Assembly (NCBI GenBank): GCA_964505995.1
Contig: CAZDLB010000058.1
Location: 1 to 11,245 of the forward strand
DNA from: JAJRVH01 sp964505995
GTDB lineage: Bacteria; Pseudomonadota; Zetaproteobacteria; Mariprofundales; Mariprofundaceae
DNA: 11,245 bases
Direction of reading: 5' to 3'
Shown here: piece by piece, positions 1-7,367 of the stretch
How positions within the stretch are numbered: the first letter of the stretch is position 1
How the letters are laid out: each line of letters begins with the position of its first letter
Notes under the pieces: generated by a model
The model's input: the letters and a program-made list of their open reading frames with translations, nothing else
What the model was told of the DNA's origin: nothing
Database searches by the model: none
Program-made: the position numbers and the translations under genes

Positions 1-1040
1 ACGATCTCGCCTTCATGTTTGTGGATATGCCCGATGCGATAGACCGTTTCGCCGGCATCCGTCAGCACGGACTCGGCCTTTTCGGCCTCGGCTTCGGGCA
101 GGATGGCGACAAAACCGATGCCCATGTTGAAGGTGCGATAGCGCTCGTCACGCGCCACATCGGCGAAGGAAAGCAGATATTCGAACACCGGCGGCACCGG
201 CCAGGATGAGACATCCACCGTCGCGGCCAGACCCTCGGGAAGAATCCGCTCGATATTATCGAACATGCCGCCGCCGGTGATATGCGAGAAGCCGTGCACG
301 CTCACACCGGCGGCCATCAGCGCCTTGACGGCCGGCACGTAAAGCCGGGTGGGGGAAAGCACGGCATCGATCGCCTTGCGGCCGTCGGAAAGCGTATCGT
401 TCCCGATATCGGCGCCACCGACCTCGATCAGCTTGCGGATCAGCGAAAAGCCGTTGGAATGCGGCCCGTTTGAGGCCAGACCCAGCATCACATCCCCATC
501 GCGGATCGTGGATCCGTCGACAATTTTCGGCCGGTCCACGACACCGACGGAAAAGCCGCCGATATCGTAATGCCCGGGCGCATACATGCCGGGCATCTCG
601 GCCGTTTCGCCGCCGATCAGCGCGCATTCGCAGATGCGGCAGGCCTCGGCGATGCCCTCGACGACACCGGCCAGGGTTTCGTCATCGAGCTTTCCCGTTG
701 CCAGATAATCGAGAAAGAACAAAGGTTCCGCCGCCTGCGCGGCCATGTCGTTGACGCACATCGCCACCGCATCGATGCCGGCGACATGCGGGCGGTTATG
801 CTTCTGAAGCAGCAGCAGCTTCGTGCCGACGCCATCGGTCGACGACACCAGCACCGGCTCGGACATGGACGAGAAATCGGCACGGAACAGCGCCCCGAAC
901 CCCCCCAGTCCGCCGATCACTTCGGGCCGGGTGGTTGACGCGACCGCATCCCTGATGCGCCGGACAAAGGCGTTGCCGGCATCGATGTTCACGCCGGCAT
1001 CGGCATAGGTCAGCTGCGGTTTCTTCGAATCAGATGTCAA
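1..1040 (-). CDS. purM: Phosphoribosylformylglycinamidine cyclo-ligase (AIR synthetase), 3' end cut by window edge
   Basis: PurM closes the imidazole ring of FGAM in an ATP-dependent step to give AIR, the fifth step of cytosolic de novo purine synthesis. Translating the minus strand gives an almost complete PurM: LTYADAGVNIDAGNAF near the N-terminus, EVIGGLGGFGALF at about 40-52, the nucleotide-binding TDGVGTK at 68-74, then AMCVNDM, AEPLFFLDYLATGKLDDETL, GGETAEMPGMY, GPHSNGFSLIRK and HITGGGMFDNI. The 346 codons present compare with about 345 in E. coli, so only a few C-terminal residues can be missing. The only sensible start is TTG at 1040: an in-frame TGA lies at 1055-1053, and TTG gives MTSDSKKPQLTYADAG, matching the family N-terminus. 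AAGG at 1053-1050 lies 9 bases upstream. The start lies inside the gyrB 3' end (11-base overlap), which implies translational coupling. Identity is certain; the start is likely. Confidence 0.95.
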   Translation of the reverse strand, partial: MTSDSKKPQLTYADAGVNIDAGNAFVRRIRDAVASTTRPEVIGGLGGFGALFRADFSSMSEPVLVSSTDGVGTKLLLLQKHNRPHVAGIDAVAMCVNDMAAQAAEPLFFLDYLATGKLDDETLAGVVEGIAEACRICECALIGGETAEMPGMYAPGHYDIGGFSVGVVDRPKIVDGSTIRDGDVMLGLASNGPHSNGFSLIRKLIEVGGADIGNDTLSDGRKAIDAVLSPTRLYVPAVKALMAAGVSVHGFSHITGGGMFDNIERILPEGLAATVDVSSWPVPPVFEYLLSFADVARDERYRTFNMGIGFVAILPEAEAEKAESVLTDAGETVYRIGHIHKHEGEI

Positions 1041-3456
1041 GGTTGCGTACCTTCAGGGCATTTTCCTGAATGAAGGCCCGGCGCGGTTCGACCGCATCGC
1101 CCATCAGCGTCGAGAAGGTCTCGTCGGCATTGACGACATCCTCCAGCGTCACGCGCAGCAGCGTGCGGTTGGCCGCGTCCATCGTCGTTTCCCACAGCTG
1201 TTCCGGGTCCATCTCGCCCAGTCCCTTGTAACGCTGAATCGTCAATCCGCGGCGGCCCTCGGCCTCGATGGCAGCGGCCAGATCATCGAAATGGCCGATC
1301 TCCCAGCGCTTGTCGCCATCCTTCAGGAAGGCGCCCTCGCCAACCAGGGCCTGAACGGCCTCGCAAAGCTTCTGCGCCTCGGAGAACTCGGCCGTCATGA
1401 TCAGATCCATCGTCAGCGTCGAAATCATCACGCGACCATGATCGCGTCGCTGGAACTGCACCTGCAGCGCTCCCTTCTCGGCATCCTCGGAGATCTTCCA
1501 GTTCAGCGTCTCATCCACGCGCGTGGCGGCATCGAAGGCCTGGCCGAGCTTCTGCAGCCGTTCCTCGAGCAGATCCCGCTGCCGCATCATCTTCGGCGTT
1601 GTCCTGCCGCTTTCGATCAGATATTTCAGCACCACGGCATCCAGCCGCTGCGACAGCCGCTTCTCCAGATCCTGGAGGCGATGAATGCTGCGCACGGCCG
1701 TCTGCAGCCGGTCCCCGGTCAAGGGCCTGGCATCGGCCGAGGGATAGTACTCCTTGCCCTCGGAGCCCTGCTCGAGCAGAAACTCGAACAGTTCGGCATC
1801 GTTGGCGACATAGCGTCCCTTCTTGCCGCGGGAAACGCGATAGAGCGGCGGCTGCGCGATATACAGATGGCCGCGCTCGATGATCTCCGGCATCTGGCGA
1901 TAGAAGAAGGTCAGCAGCAGCGTCAGGATATGCGAGCCGTCCACGTCGGCATCGGTCATGATGATGATCTTGTGATAGCGCAGCTTGGAGATATCGAAAT
2001 CATCCTTGCCGATACCGGTGCCGAGCGCGGTAATGATCGTGCCGATCTCCTGGCTGGACAGCATCTTGTCGAAGCGCGCCTTCTCGACATTCAGGATCTT
2101 TCCCTTCAGCGGCAGGATCGCCTGCGTGCGGCGGTCGCGCCCCTGCTTGGCGGAACCGCCCGCCGAATCACCCTCGACGAGAAACAGCTCGGAGAGCGCC
2201 GGGTCCTTTTCCTGGCAGTCGGCCAGCTTGCCCGGCAGGCTGGACACATCCAGCGCTCCCTTGCGACGGGTCAGATCGCGCGCCTTGCGCGCGGCCTCCC
2301 TGGCCATCGCCGCCTCGGCCACCTTGCCGACGATGCGCTTGGCCTCGGCCGGATTCTCCTCGAACCATTCGGCAAGCTTCTCACCGACTGTCGTCTCAAC
2401 CGCCGGACGCACCTCGGAGGAAACCAGCTTGTCCTTGGTCTGCGACGAGAACTTCGGATCCGGAACCTTGATCGACAGCACCGCCGTCAGGCCTTCGCGG
2501 CAGTCATCGCCGGTCAGTGAGATCTTGTGCTTCTTCAGCAGGCCGTTGGCCTGGGCGTAGTTGTTGATGCAGCGGGTCAGTGCTGAACGGAAGCCGGCCA
2601 GATGCGTGCCGCCGTCGCGCTGAGGGATGTTGTTCGTGAAACAGAAGACATTCTCCTGATAGGCGTCGGTCCACTGCATGGCCAGTTCGATGCCGATATC
2701 GTTCTTCTGGCCGGTGATGGTGATGCAGTCCCTGTGGATCGGGTTGCGGGTGCGGTTCAGATGCTCGACAAAGGCGGTGATGCCACCCTCGTACTCGAAC
2801 ACGGCATGATGGTCGTCGCGCTCATCGATCAGCTCGATGCGCACGCCGCTGTTGAGGAAGGAAAGCTCGCGCAAGCGCTTGGACAGCACATCGAAGGACA
2901 TGTTGCGATGCGAGAAGGTATCCAGGCTTGGCAGGAAACGCACCGAGGTTCCGGTGCCCTCGGCCTTGCCGACCACCTTCAGCGGTTCGACCGTCTCACC
3001 ATGCTCGAAACGGCAGTAATGCACCTTGCCATCGCGCCGGATCTCAAGCTCCAGATAATCGGACAGCGCATTGACCACGGACACGCCCACGCCATGCAGA
3101 CCACCCGAAACCTTGTAGGAATTGTTGTCGAACTTGCCGCCGGCATGCAGCACGGTCATGATCACCTCGGCCGCGGAACGACCCTCCTCCTCATGCATGT
3201 CCACCGGAATGCCGCGGCCATTGTCGCGCACGGTCACCGAATCATCGGAATGCAGGATGACCTCGATCCTGTCGCAATAGCCGGCAAGCGCTTCGTCGAT
3301 GGCATTGTCCACCACCTCGTAGACCATGTGATGCAGGCCGGTGCCGTCGTCGGTATCGCCGATGTACATGCCCGGACGCTTGCGCACCGCATCCAGTCCC
3401 TTGAGGACCTTGATGCTGTCCGCACCGTAAGTTTCAGCCTGTTGAGAAGCGCTCAT
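1030..3456 (-). CDS. gyrB: DNA gyrase subunit B
   Basis: GyrB is the ATPase subunit of DNA gyrase and, with GyrA (not in this window), introduces negative supercoils. The 808 residues match the E. coli length of about 804, including the long insertion after the TOPRIM core typical of Gram-negatives. The N-terminal GHKL ATPase shows E47 (catalytic base, E. coli E42), N51, D78 and SGGLHGVGVSVVNAL. The TOPRIM domain has LVEGDSAGGSAKQGRDRRTQ and the metal-binding D502/D504/D506 in MTDADVDGSH. The C-terminus has the GyrA-contact QRYKGLGEMDPEQLWETTMD and GDAVEPRRAFIQENALKVRN. Residue 511 is Leu where E. coli has Arg (SHIRTLLL). The start at 3456 overlaps the recF stop as ATGA and has a strong GGAGGAA ribosome binding site at 3468-3462, inside recF. 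Expression probably comes with dnaN-recF, with purM following by overlap. Confidence 0.99.
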   Translation of the reverse strand: MSASQQAETYGADSIKVLKGLDAVRKRPGMYIGDTDDGTGLHHMVYEVVDNAIDEALAGYCDRIEVILHSDDSVTVRDNGRGIPVDMHEEEGRSAAEVIMTVLHAGGKFDNNSYKVSGGLHGVGVSVVNALSDYLELEIRRDGKVHYCRFEHGETVEPLKVVGKAEGTGTSVRFLPSLDTFSHRNMSFDVLSKRLRELSFLNSGVRIELIDERDDHHAVFEYEGGITAFVEHLNRTRNPIHRDCITITGQKNDIGIELAMQWTDAYQENVFCFTNNIPQRDGGTHLAGFRSALTRCINNYAQANGLLKKHKISLTGDDCREGLTAVLSIKVPDPKFSSQTKDKLVSSEVRPAVETTVGEKLAEWFEENPAEAKRIVGKVAEAAMAREAARKARDLTRRKGALDVSSLPGKLADCQEKDPALSELFLVEGDSAGGSAKQGRDRRTQAILPLKGKILNVEKARFDKMLSSQEIGTIITALGTGIGKDDFDISKLRYHKIIIMTDADVDGSHILTLLLTFFYRQMPEIIERGHLYIAQPPLYRVSRGKKGRYVANDAELFEFLLEQGSEGKEYYPSADARPLTGDRLQTAVRSIHRLQDLEKRLSQRLDAVVLKYLIESGRTTPKMMRQRDLLEERLQKLGQAFDAATRVDETLNWKISEDAEKGALQVQFQRRDHGRVMISTLTMDLIMTAEFSEAQKLCEAVQALVGEGAFLKDGDKRWEIGHFDDLAAAIEAEGRRGLTIQRYKGLGEMDPEQLWETTMDAANRTLLRVTLEDVVNADETFSTLMGDAVEPRRAFIQENALKVRNLDI

Positions 3457-4592
3457 GCTGCTTCCTCCATCGTCGAGTTTTGCGATCCCCTGTCCGGTCC
3501 GGCCTTGACGGGAACCAGTTTTCCCTGCCTCAGATATTGCTGATGGATATCCATCGAAGGCGGGACATGGGTGCCGGAAGGAGCGGTCATCAGCACCTGC
3601 CCCGCATGCACTGCCAGACGTCTCAGCGCACGCTGCTGGCGCTCGTCATCCAGCGCTTCCAGACAATCGTCCAGCAGCAGAACCGGAAGCATATGGCGAT
3701 ACTGACGCCACAGCGCGCATTCTGCCATCTTTATCGCAATCGCCGCCAGTTTTTGCTGCCCCCGGGAGCCGGCGCTGCGGATCTCGCGCTGCCGATACTG
3801 CATCTGCAATCCGTCGCAATGCGGCCCGAAGCGCAGTCCGCCGATGCGCATGTCATCCAGTCGCCTGTCCCGCAAGCGCTTCAGCCAGCCGGTCTCGTCC
3901 AAGGCCGCATGGCGCAGGGAAAGCTGCAGCGGCGTTTCGGTCAGCTCCGCCTCATCCTCCAGCGCCCGGTTCAGGTCGTTCAGAATCCGCTGCCGATATT
4001 CGACGATCGGCAAGCCGTGACGCACGATCTGCTGCTCCCATGCATCCAGTTCCTCCGTCACAACCCGCCGGCGCAGCAGGCGACTGCGCTGCATCACGGC
4101 GCGGAGATAGCGATCGTAATGCAGATTCAGCCCCGGAAAACAGGCCATGACCAGCGTATCCAGCCAGCGGCGCCGTTCATTGGGGGCCCCGTCCACCAGA
4201 CGGCGACCCTGCGGGGCCTCCACCAGGACCGGAAATCCGTCGCTGACATCCCGGCGGCGCTTCACCTCGCGCCCCTGCAGCTTCAGCGTGACCTGACCGC
4301 GCTTCCCGGCCACGGCGATCTGCATCGGCCCAAAGCGCCGCCATGAACCCTGGACGAGGAAGCGCTGCTGGCCACGACGCACGAGGAAAGGATCCCGGGC
4401 CTGACGAAAGGAGCGGCCGAAACTCATCAGATACACGGCCTCCAGCAGGCTCGTCTTGCCGCTGCCATTGGCGCCGATGACGATGTTCAGGCCCGGTTCA
4501 CACGACCAGCGTATCTCCTCATGGCAGCGGAGATCCCGGACCGCCACCTCGCAGACCCGCAGGGCCGTGACGTGGTCGCCGGGTTGGTTCAT
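3453..4592 (-). CDS. recF: DNA replication and repair protein RecF
   Basis: RecF is an SMC/ABC-type ATPase that, with RecO and RecR, helps load RecA at single-strand gaps and stalled forks. The 379-residue protein opens with the family pattern of a DLR segment, PGLNIVIGANGSGKTSLLEA (Walker A G40-S48) and YLMSFGRSFRQARDP. Near the C-terminus are the ABC signature SRGQQK at 276-281 and Walker B VLLLDDCLEALDDE with D308 and D309. Many relatives have DDVASELD at the last site, so DDCLEALD is a mild variant that keeps the D-loop Asp. The middle region is rich in Arg and poorly conserved, as usual. The length is slightly above the usual 355-370, mostly in a C-terminal tail. The gene starts 23 bases after dnaN; I see no strong ribosome binding site, so coupling to dnaN is likely. 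Its stop overlaps the gyrB start by 4 bases. Confidence 0.96.
   Translation of the reverse strand: MNQPGDHVTALRVCEVAVRDLRCHEEIRWSCEPGLNIVIGANGSGKTSLLEAVYLMSFGRSFRQARDPFLVRRGQQRFLVQGSWRRFGPMQIAVAGKRGQVTLKLQGREVKRRRDVSDGFPVLVEAPQGRRLVDGAPNERRRWLDTLVMACFPGLNLHYDRYLRAVMQRSRLLRRRVVTEELDAWEQQIVRHGLPIVEYRQRILNDLNRALEDEAELTETPLQLSLRHAALDETGWLKRLRDRRLDDMRIGGLRFGPHCDGLQMQYRQREIRSAGSRGQQKLAAIAIKMAECALWRQYRHMLPVLLLDDCLEALDDERQQRALRRLAVHAGQVLMTAPSGTHVPPSMDIHQQYLRQGKLVPVKAGPDRGSQNSTMEEAA
3462..3468 (-). promoter_or_regulatory. Ribosome binding site of gyrB inside the recF end
   Basis: GGAGGAA on the minus strand lies 5 bases before the gyrB ATG at 3456. It encodes the last Glu residues of RecF, so strong gyrB initiation is built into the recF 3' end. 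Confidence 0.8.
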
Positions 4593-4615
4593 CGAAGGAT
4601 ACTCAAGGCCGCAGG

Positions 4616-5716
4616 TCAGATCCTCATCGGCATGATGACATAACGCGCGCCCGGCTGATCCTCGGCATAGAGCAGAACCGGGGACAGTTCGTCACGCAGA
4701 TCCAGCCGCACCGACGCGCTCCGCATCGCGCCCAGCGCATCGCGCAGGTAGCGGCCATTGAAACCGATGACCAGATCCTGCCCCTCGTATTCGGCCGCCA
4801 GATGCTCCTCGGATTCCTCCTGTTCGGTATTGTGAGCCGACACTTCCAGTCCGCTGTCGCTGAAGGACAGCCGGATGTCGTGGGTGAATTCGTTGGCCAC
4901 GATCATGCTGCGTCGCAGCACCTGATCGAACTCCGCGCGCGCCACGATGGCATGATAGGGATTGTCCGTCGGGATCACGTCCTGGTAGACCGGGAAGCGG
5001 GCATCGATCAGCTTCGAGGTCAGCACATTGGACCCCGCTTCCAGACGAATCTGACGCTCGCCCAGATAGAGCGCGACATCTCCGTCCACCTCGTCGCAGA
5101 GCTTGCGGATCTCCATGACCGCCTTGCGCGGCACGATGCACTGCCGCGGACTGGCCGCCTCGGGAAGACGCGTTTCACTCAACGCCAGACGATGGCCGTC
5201 GGTGGTCACCAGGCGCAGCATCTGGCCGGCATCCACCTCGAAAAGCGTACCGGTCAGATATTTGCGGGTTTCATCGCTGGACATCGCAAAGCTTGTGGCC
5301 GCAATCATCTCCGCCAGCTGCTCGGCCGCCAGCTGCGTCGCCGCACAGTCCTCCTCCAGACTCAGATGCGGGTAATCGGCGGCATCCAGCGTGGACAGGC
5401 GAAAACGGGAGCGGCCGCTACGGATGGCAAGGAAATGTTCCCCGGTGGCCAGATTGACATCCTGCTCGGGATCCAGTTCCTTGATGATGTCATACAGCTT
5501 GCGGGCCGAAACGGTCACCGACCCGGATTCCTTCACGCTGGCAGCGGCCTGGCTGCGCATGCCGACCTCGAGATCGGTGGCCGTGACTTCCAGGGTATGC
5601 TGGTCGGCCTGCAACAGAACATTGGCGAGAATGGGAACGGTATGCCTTTTTTCTACAATGCTCTGGCAACGCTGCACTGCCTGCAGCAACGATGCCCTGG
5701 ATAACGTGATGTCCAT
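4616..5716 (-). CDS. dnaN: DNA polymerase III beta subunit (sliding clamp)
   Basis: DnaN forms the ring-shaped homodimer that encircles DNA and tethers polymerase III and many repair factors. The 366 residues are exactly the E. coli length. Diagnostic stretches include QRCQSIVEKRHTVPILANVL near residue 20, the TATDLEVGM strand, SGRSRFRLSTLDAADYPHL, FAMSSDETRKYLTGTLFEV, VTTDGHRLALSETRL, FNGRYLRDAL and the terminal YVIMPMRI (YVVMPMRL in E. coli). The three repeated clamp domains of about 120 residues are all present. The ATG at 5716 has a good AAAGGAG ribosome binding site at 5728-5722, 5 bases away. It is the first gene of the dnaN-recF-gyrB-purM run and has its own candidate promoter at 5789-5761, which overlaps DnaA boxes. 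A contribution from the upstream dnaA promoter is also possible, since I see no terminator between them. Confidence 0.99.
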   Translation of the reverse strand: MDITLSRASLLQAVQRCQSIVEKRHTVPILANVLLQADQHTLEVTATDLEVGMRSQAAASVKESGSVTVSARKLYDIIKELDPEQDVNLATGEHFLAIRSGRSRFRLSTLDAADYPHLSLEEDCAATQLAAEQLAEMIAATSFAMSSDETRKYLTGTLFEVDAGQMLRLVTTDGHRLALSETRLPEAASPRQCIVPRKAVMEIRKLCDEVDGDVALYLGERQIRLEAGSNVLTSKLIDARFPVYQDVIPTDNPYHAIVARAEFDQVLRRSMIVANEFTHDIRLSFSDSGLEVSAHNTEQEESEEHLAAEYEGQDLVIGFNGRYLRDALGAMRSASVRLDLRDELSPVLLYAEDQPGARYVIMPMRI

Positions 5717-5721
5717 CCCTA

Positions 5722-5728
5722 CTCCTTT
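5722..5728 (-). promoter_or_regulatory. Ribosome binding site of dnaN
   Basis: AAAGGAG on the minus strand lies 5 bases before the ATG at 5716 and fixes that start. Confidence 0.75.
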
Positions 5729-5742
5729 GCAAAACCCATTCG

Positions 5743-5766
5743 TTCAAAAATTTCTTCATCATCATA
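5743..5766. other. AT-rich tract, candidate DNA unwinding element
   Basis: Five of these 24 bases are C and none is G, against about 60% GC in the surroundings. The tract includes an A5T3 run and a short CAT triplet repeat, and lies next to the tandem DnaA boxes across a run of five G. Position and composition suit the strand-opening site of oriC. It also contains the -10 element of the candidate dnaN promoter. Confidence 0.55.
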
Positions 5767-5789
5767 GGGGGTGTGAATCATGTGGACAA
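5761..5789 (-). promoter_or_regulatory. Candidate sigma70 promoter for dnaN-recF-gyrB-purM
   Basis: On the minus strand TTGTCC (5789-5784, 4 of 6 to TTGACA) and TATGAT (5766-5761, 5 of 6 to TATAAT) are separated by 17 bases. Transcription would begin near 5754, giving a leader of about 38 bases that holds the dnaN ribosome binding site. The -35 and spacer coincide with the tandem DnaA boxes, which suggests repression by DnaA. Confidence 0.55.
5772..5789 (-). promoter_or_regulatory. Two directly abutting DnaA boxes, each 8 of 9
   Basis: The plus strand reads TGTGAATCA (5772-5780) followed without a gap by TGTGGACAA (5781-5789). Each differs from TGTGNATAA at one base. They are head-to-tail, both reading toward the AT-rich tract on the minus strand, and a run of five G (5767-5771) separates them from it. 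The same bases hold the -35 element and most of the spacer of the candidate dnaN promoter. Confidence 0.6.
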
Positions 5790-5867
5790 GATCCCATCCC
5801 CTTGATGGCATTCAGTTTTTTCGGCACTGCAGCCTGTGGGCTATCCCCGGCAAGCCTGTGCACGGAT

Positions 5868-5876
5868 TGTGAATGA
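5868..5876 (-). promoter_or_regulatory. DnaA box, 8 of 9
   Basis: The plus strand reads TGTGAATGA, one mismatch from TGTGNATAA, the reverse complement of the box consensus. It sits mid-way in the candidate origin, between the left tandem pair and the right pair. Confidence 0.5.
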
Positions 5877-5913
5877 CTCTGGTCCGGCGGCAACAGCTTA
5901 TCGGCGATGCGGC

Positions 5914-5922
5914 TTATGCTCA
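5914..5922 (+). promoter_or_regulatory. DnaA box, 8 of 9
   Basis: TTATGCTCA differs from TTATNCACA at one base. It lies in the same orientation as the perfect box at 5925, with an 11-base start-to-start distance. That is one helical turn, so the two proteins would bind the same face. Confidence 0.55.
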
Positions 5923-5924
5923 AC

Positions 5925-5933
5925 TTATCCACA
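5925..5933 (+). promoter_or_regulatory. DnaA box, perfect consensus
   Basis: TTATCCACA matches the TTATNCACA consensus at every position and is the best DnaA-binding site in the window. It lies 38 bases beyond the dnaA stop codon, at the dnaA side of the candidate origin. Confidence 0.85.
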
Positions 5934-5970
5934 ACCTCCGGCCGGCTCGATTCACAGCTCATTCAGGCAC

Positions 5971-7308
5971 CTAGCGCAGCAGGGAAAGGATACGCTGCAT
6001 CTCCTCATCGAAATCCGGATCTTCACGGCGCATCTTGTCGATCTTGCGTACGGCATAAAGGATCGTGGTATGGTCCTTGCCGCCGAACTGCTCGCCGATC
6101 TCCGGCAGCGAAAGCGTCGTCAGCTCCTTGCTGGCATACATGGCAATCTGTCGCGGAAAGGCCACGGTGCGACTGCGCTTGGATGAGCGCATCTCCCTCG
6201 GATTGATATTGAAATAGGAGGCAACCTTCTTCTGGATATCCTCCACGGAGATTGCGCGCACCTCTTCATGCAGCAGATCGCGCAATACATGGCGGGCGAA
6301 ATCGAGATCGATGGTCCGGCCGGTCAGCGTCGCATGCGCGGTCAGCCGGGTCAGGGCGCCTTCCAGTTCACGCACATTGCTGGTGATCCGCGTGGCCAGC
6401 AGCTGTGCGACATCGCGATCCAGCTCGATGCCGGCCAGCTCCGCCTTGCTGGCCAGGATCGCCAGGCGCGTTTCCAGATCCGGGGGCTGGATGTCGGCCA
6501 CAAGCCCCCAGTTGAAGCGGGAGCGCAGGCGTTCCATCAGATTGGTCAGTTCCCGGGGTGAGCGGTCCGAGGTCAGGATGATCTGCTTCTTGACCTCGTG
6601 CAGTGCATTGAAGGTGTGGAAGAACTCCTCCTGCGTGCGCTCCTTGTTCTCGATGAACTGGATATCGTCGATAATCAGCACATCCACGCGCCGGTACTGG
6701 TTGCGAAACTCGTCGGTCGTGCCATTGCGGATGGCCTGAATCAGTTCGTTGGTGAAGCGTTCACCGGTGCGATACGCAATGCGGGTATGATTGCCGGCCA
6801 TCAGTTCATTGGCCACGGCATTGATCAGGTGCGTCTTGCCCAGACCAACCCCACCGTAGATATAGAGCGGATTGTAGATCTCGCCCGGCCTGTCGGCCAC
6901 GGCGCGGCAGGCCGCATGACAGAATTCGTTGCCGGAGCCGATGACGAAATTCTCGAAGGTGAAGCGCGGGTCGATGTAGCCATCCACCAGCGATTCCGCT
7001 GCGGGTCGTTCGCTGCTGCGCTGCTCAACCGGATTCTCCAGGCTGGAATCCACGACGTATTCGATGCGCATGTCCGGACCACCGATCTGGCGAACGGCCT
7101 GTTCGATCTGGGAGGCATAGGCCGATTTCAATCCATCCAGAAAGAAGCGGTTGGACACCTTCAGGATCAGCGTCTTGCCATCCACCTCGGCCACGACGGG
7201 ACGGATCCAGGCATCGAAACGGGATGCCGGCATGCTCTGCTGCAGTCGCTCGATGACCGCCTGCCAGATGGAAGCCTCAGGGGCCCGGGATTGTGCTGCT
7301 GAATCCAT
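5971..7308 (-). CDS. dnaA: Chromosomal replication initiator protein DnaA
   Basis: DnaA is the AAA+ ATPase that binds DnaA boxes at oriC, melts the origin and recruits the helicase; it is also a transcription factor. From 7308 it has 445 residues. Domain I begins at SIWQAVIERLQQSMPASRFDAWIRP (about 13-37); a variable linker covers about 85-110. Domain III has Walker A GGVGLGKT (152-159), Walker B LIIDD (211-215), sensor I ILTSDRSP (244-251), the SRFNWGL arginine-finger segment (263-269) and sensor II NVRELEGAL (311-319). Domain IV carries the box-reading helix-turn-helix, with R386 and the signature GGKDHTTILYA (D412, H413, T414, T415). The frame stays open to an ATG at 7395, but that 29-residue extension does not look like DnaA and its start lies in the rpmH -10 box, so I chose 7308. 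No ribosome binding site is evident there. The gene is divergent from rpmH. Confidence 0.98.
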   Translation of the reverse strand: MDSAAQSRAPEASIWQAVIERLQQSMPASRFDAWIRPVVAEVDGKTLILKVSNRFFLDGLKSAYASQIEQAVRQIGGPDMRIEYVVDSSLENPVEQRSSERPAAESLVDGYIDPRFTFENFVIGSGNEFCHAACRAVADRPGEIYNPLYIYGGVGLGKTHLINAVANELMAGNHTRIAYRTGERFTNELIQAIRNGTTDEFRNQYRRVDVLIIDDIQFIENKERTQEEFFHTFNALHEVKKQIILTSDRSPRELTNLMERLRSRFNWGLVADIQPPDLETRLAILASKAELAGIELDRDVAQLLATRITSNVRELEGALTRLTAHATLTGRTIDLDFARHVLRDLLHEEVRAISVEDIQKKVASYFNINPREMRSSKRSRTVAFPRQIAMYASKELTTLSLPEIGEQFGGKDHTTILYAVRKIDKMRREDPDFDEEMQRILSLLR

Positions 7309-7367
7309 GCCAGAATAGTACATGTCTGCCGGCCAGCATCCAGCCCTGGCGGAGGAGAGCAGCATTC

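Larger units (their letters stand above)
5717..5970. other. Candidate replication origin (oriC) in the dnaA-dnaN spacer
   Basis: This 254-base gene-free stretch contains one perfect DnaA box (5925-5933), four boxes with one mismatch (5772-5780, 5781-5789, 5868-5876, 5914-5922), and an AT-rich tract (about 5743-5766) at the dnaN end. The density of boxes far exceeds chance for so short a segment. In many bacteria oriC lies beside dnaA, often between dnaA and dnaN, so the position fits. The left boxes point toward the AT-rich tract when read on the minus strand. I see no comparable cluster in the dnaA-rpmH spacer. Function is inferred from motifs and gene context only. Confidence 0.8.

Noticed and set aside
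1291..3543. Long open frames on the plus strand opposite gyrB (1291-2520 and 2602-3543).
   Set aside because: They mirror the codon pattern of gyrB in GC-rich DNA, have no recognisable domain, and lie fully antisense to a certain gene.
5816..5821. Run of six T on the plus strand as a possible terminator.
   Set aside because: No stable hairpin precedes it, and no plus-strand gene ends there; for the minus-strand dnaA it would be an A run.
5835..5865. TGTGGGCTA and TGTGCACGG as further DnaA boxes.
   Set aside because: Each has three mismatches to the consensus, too weak to count.
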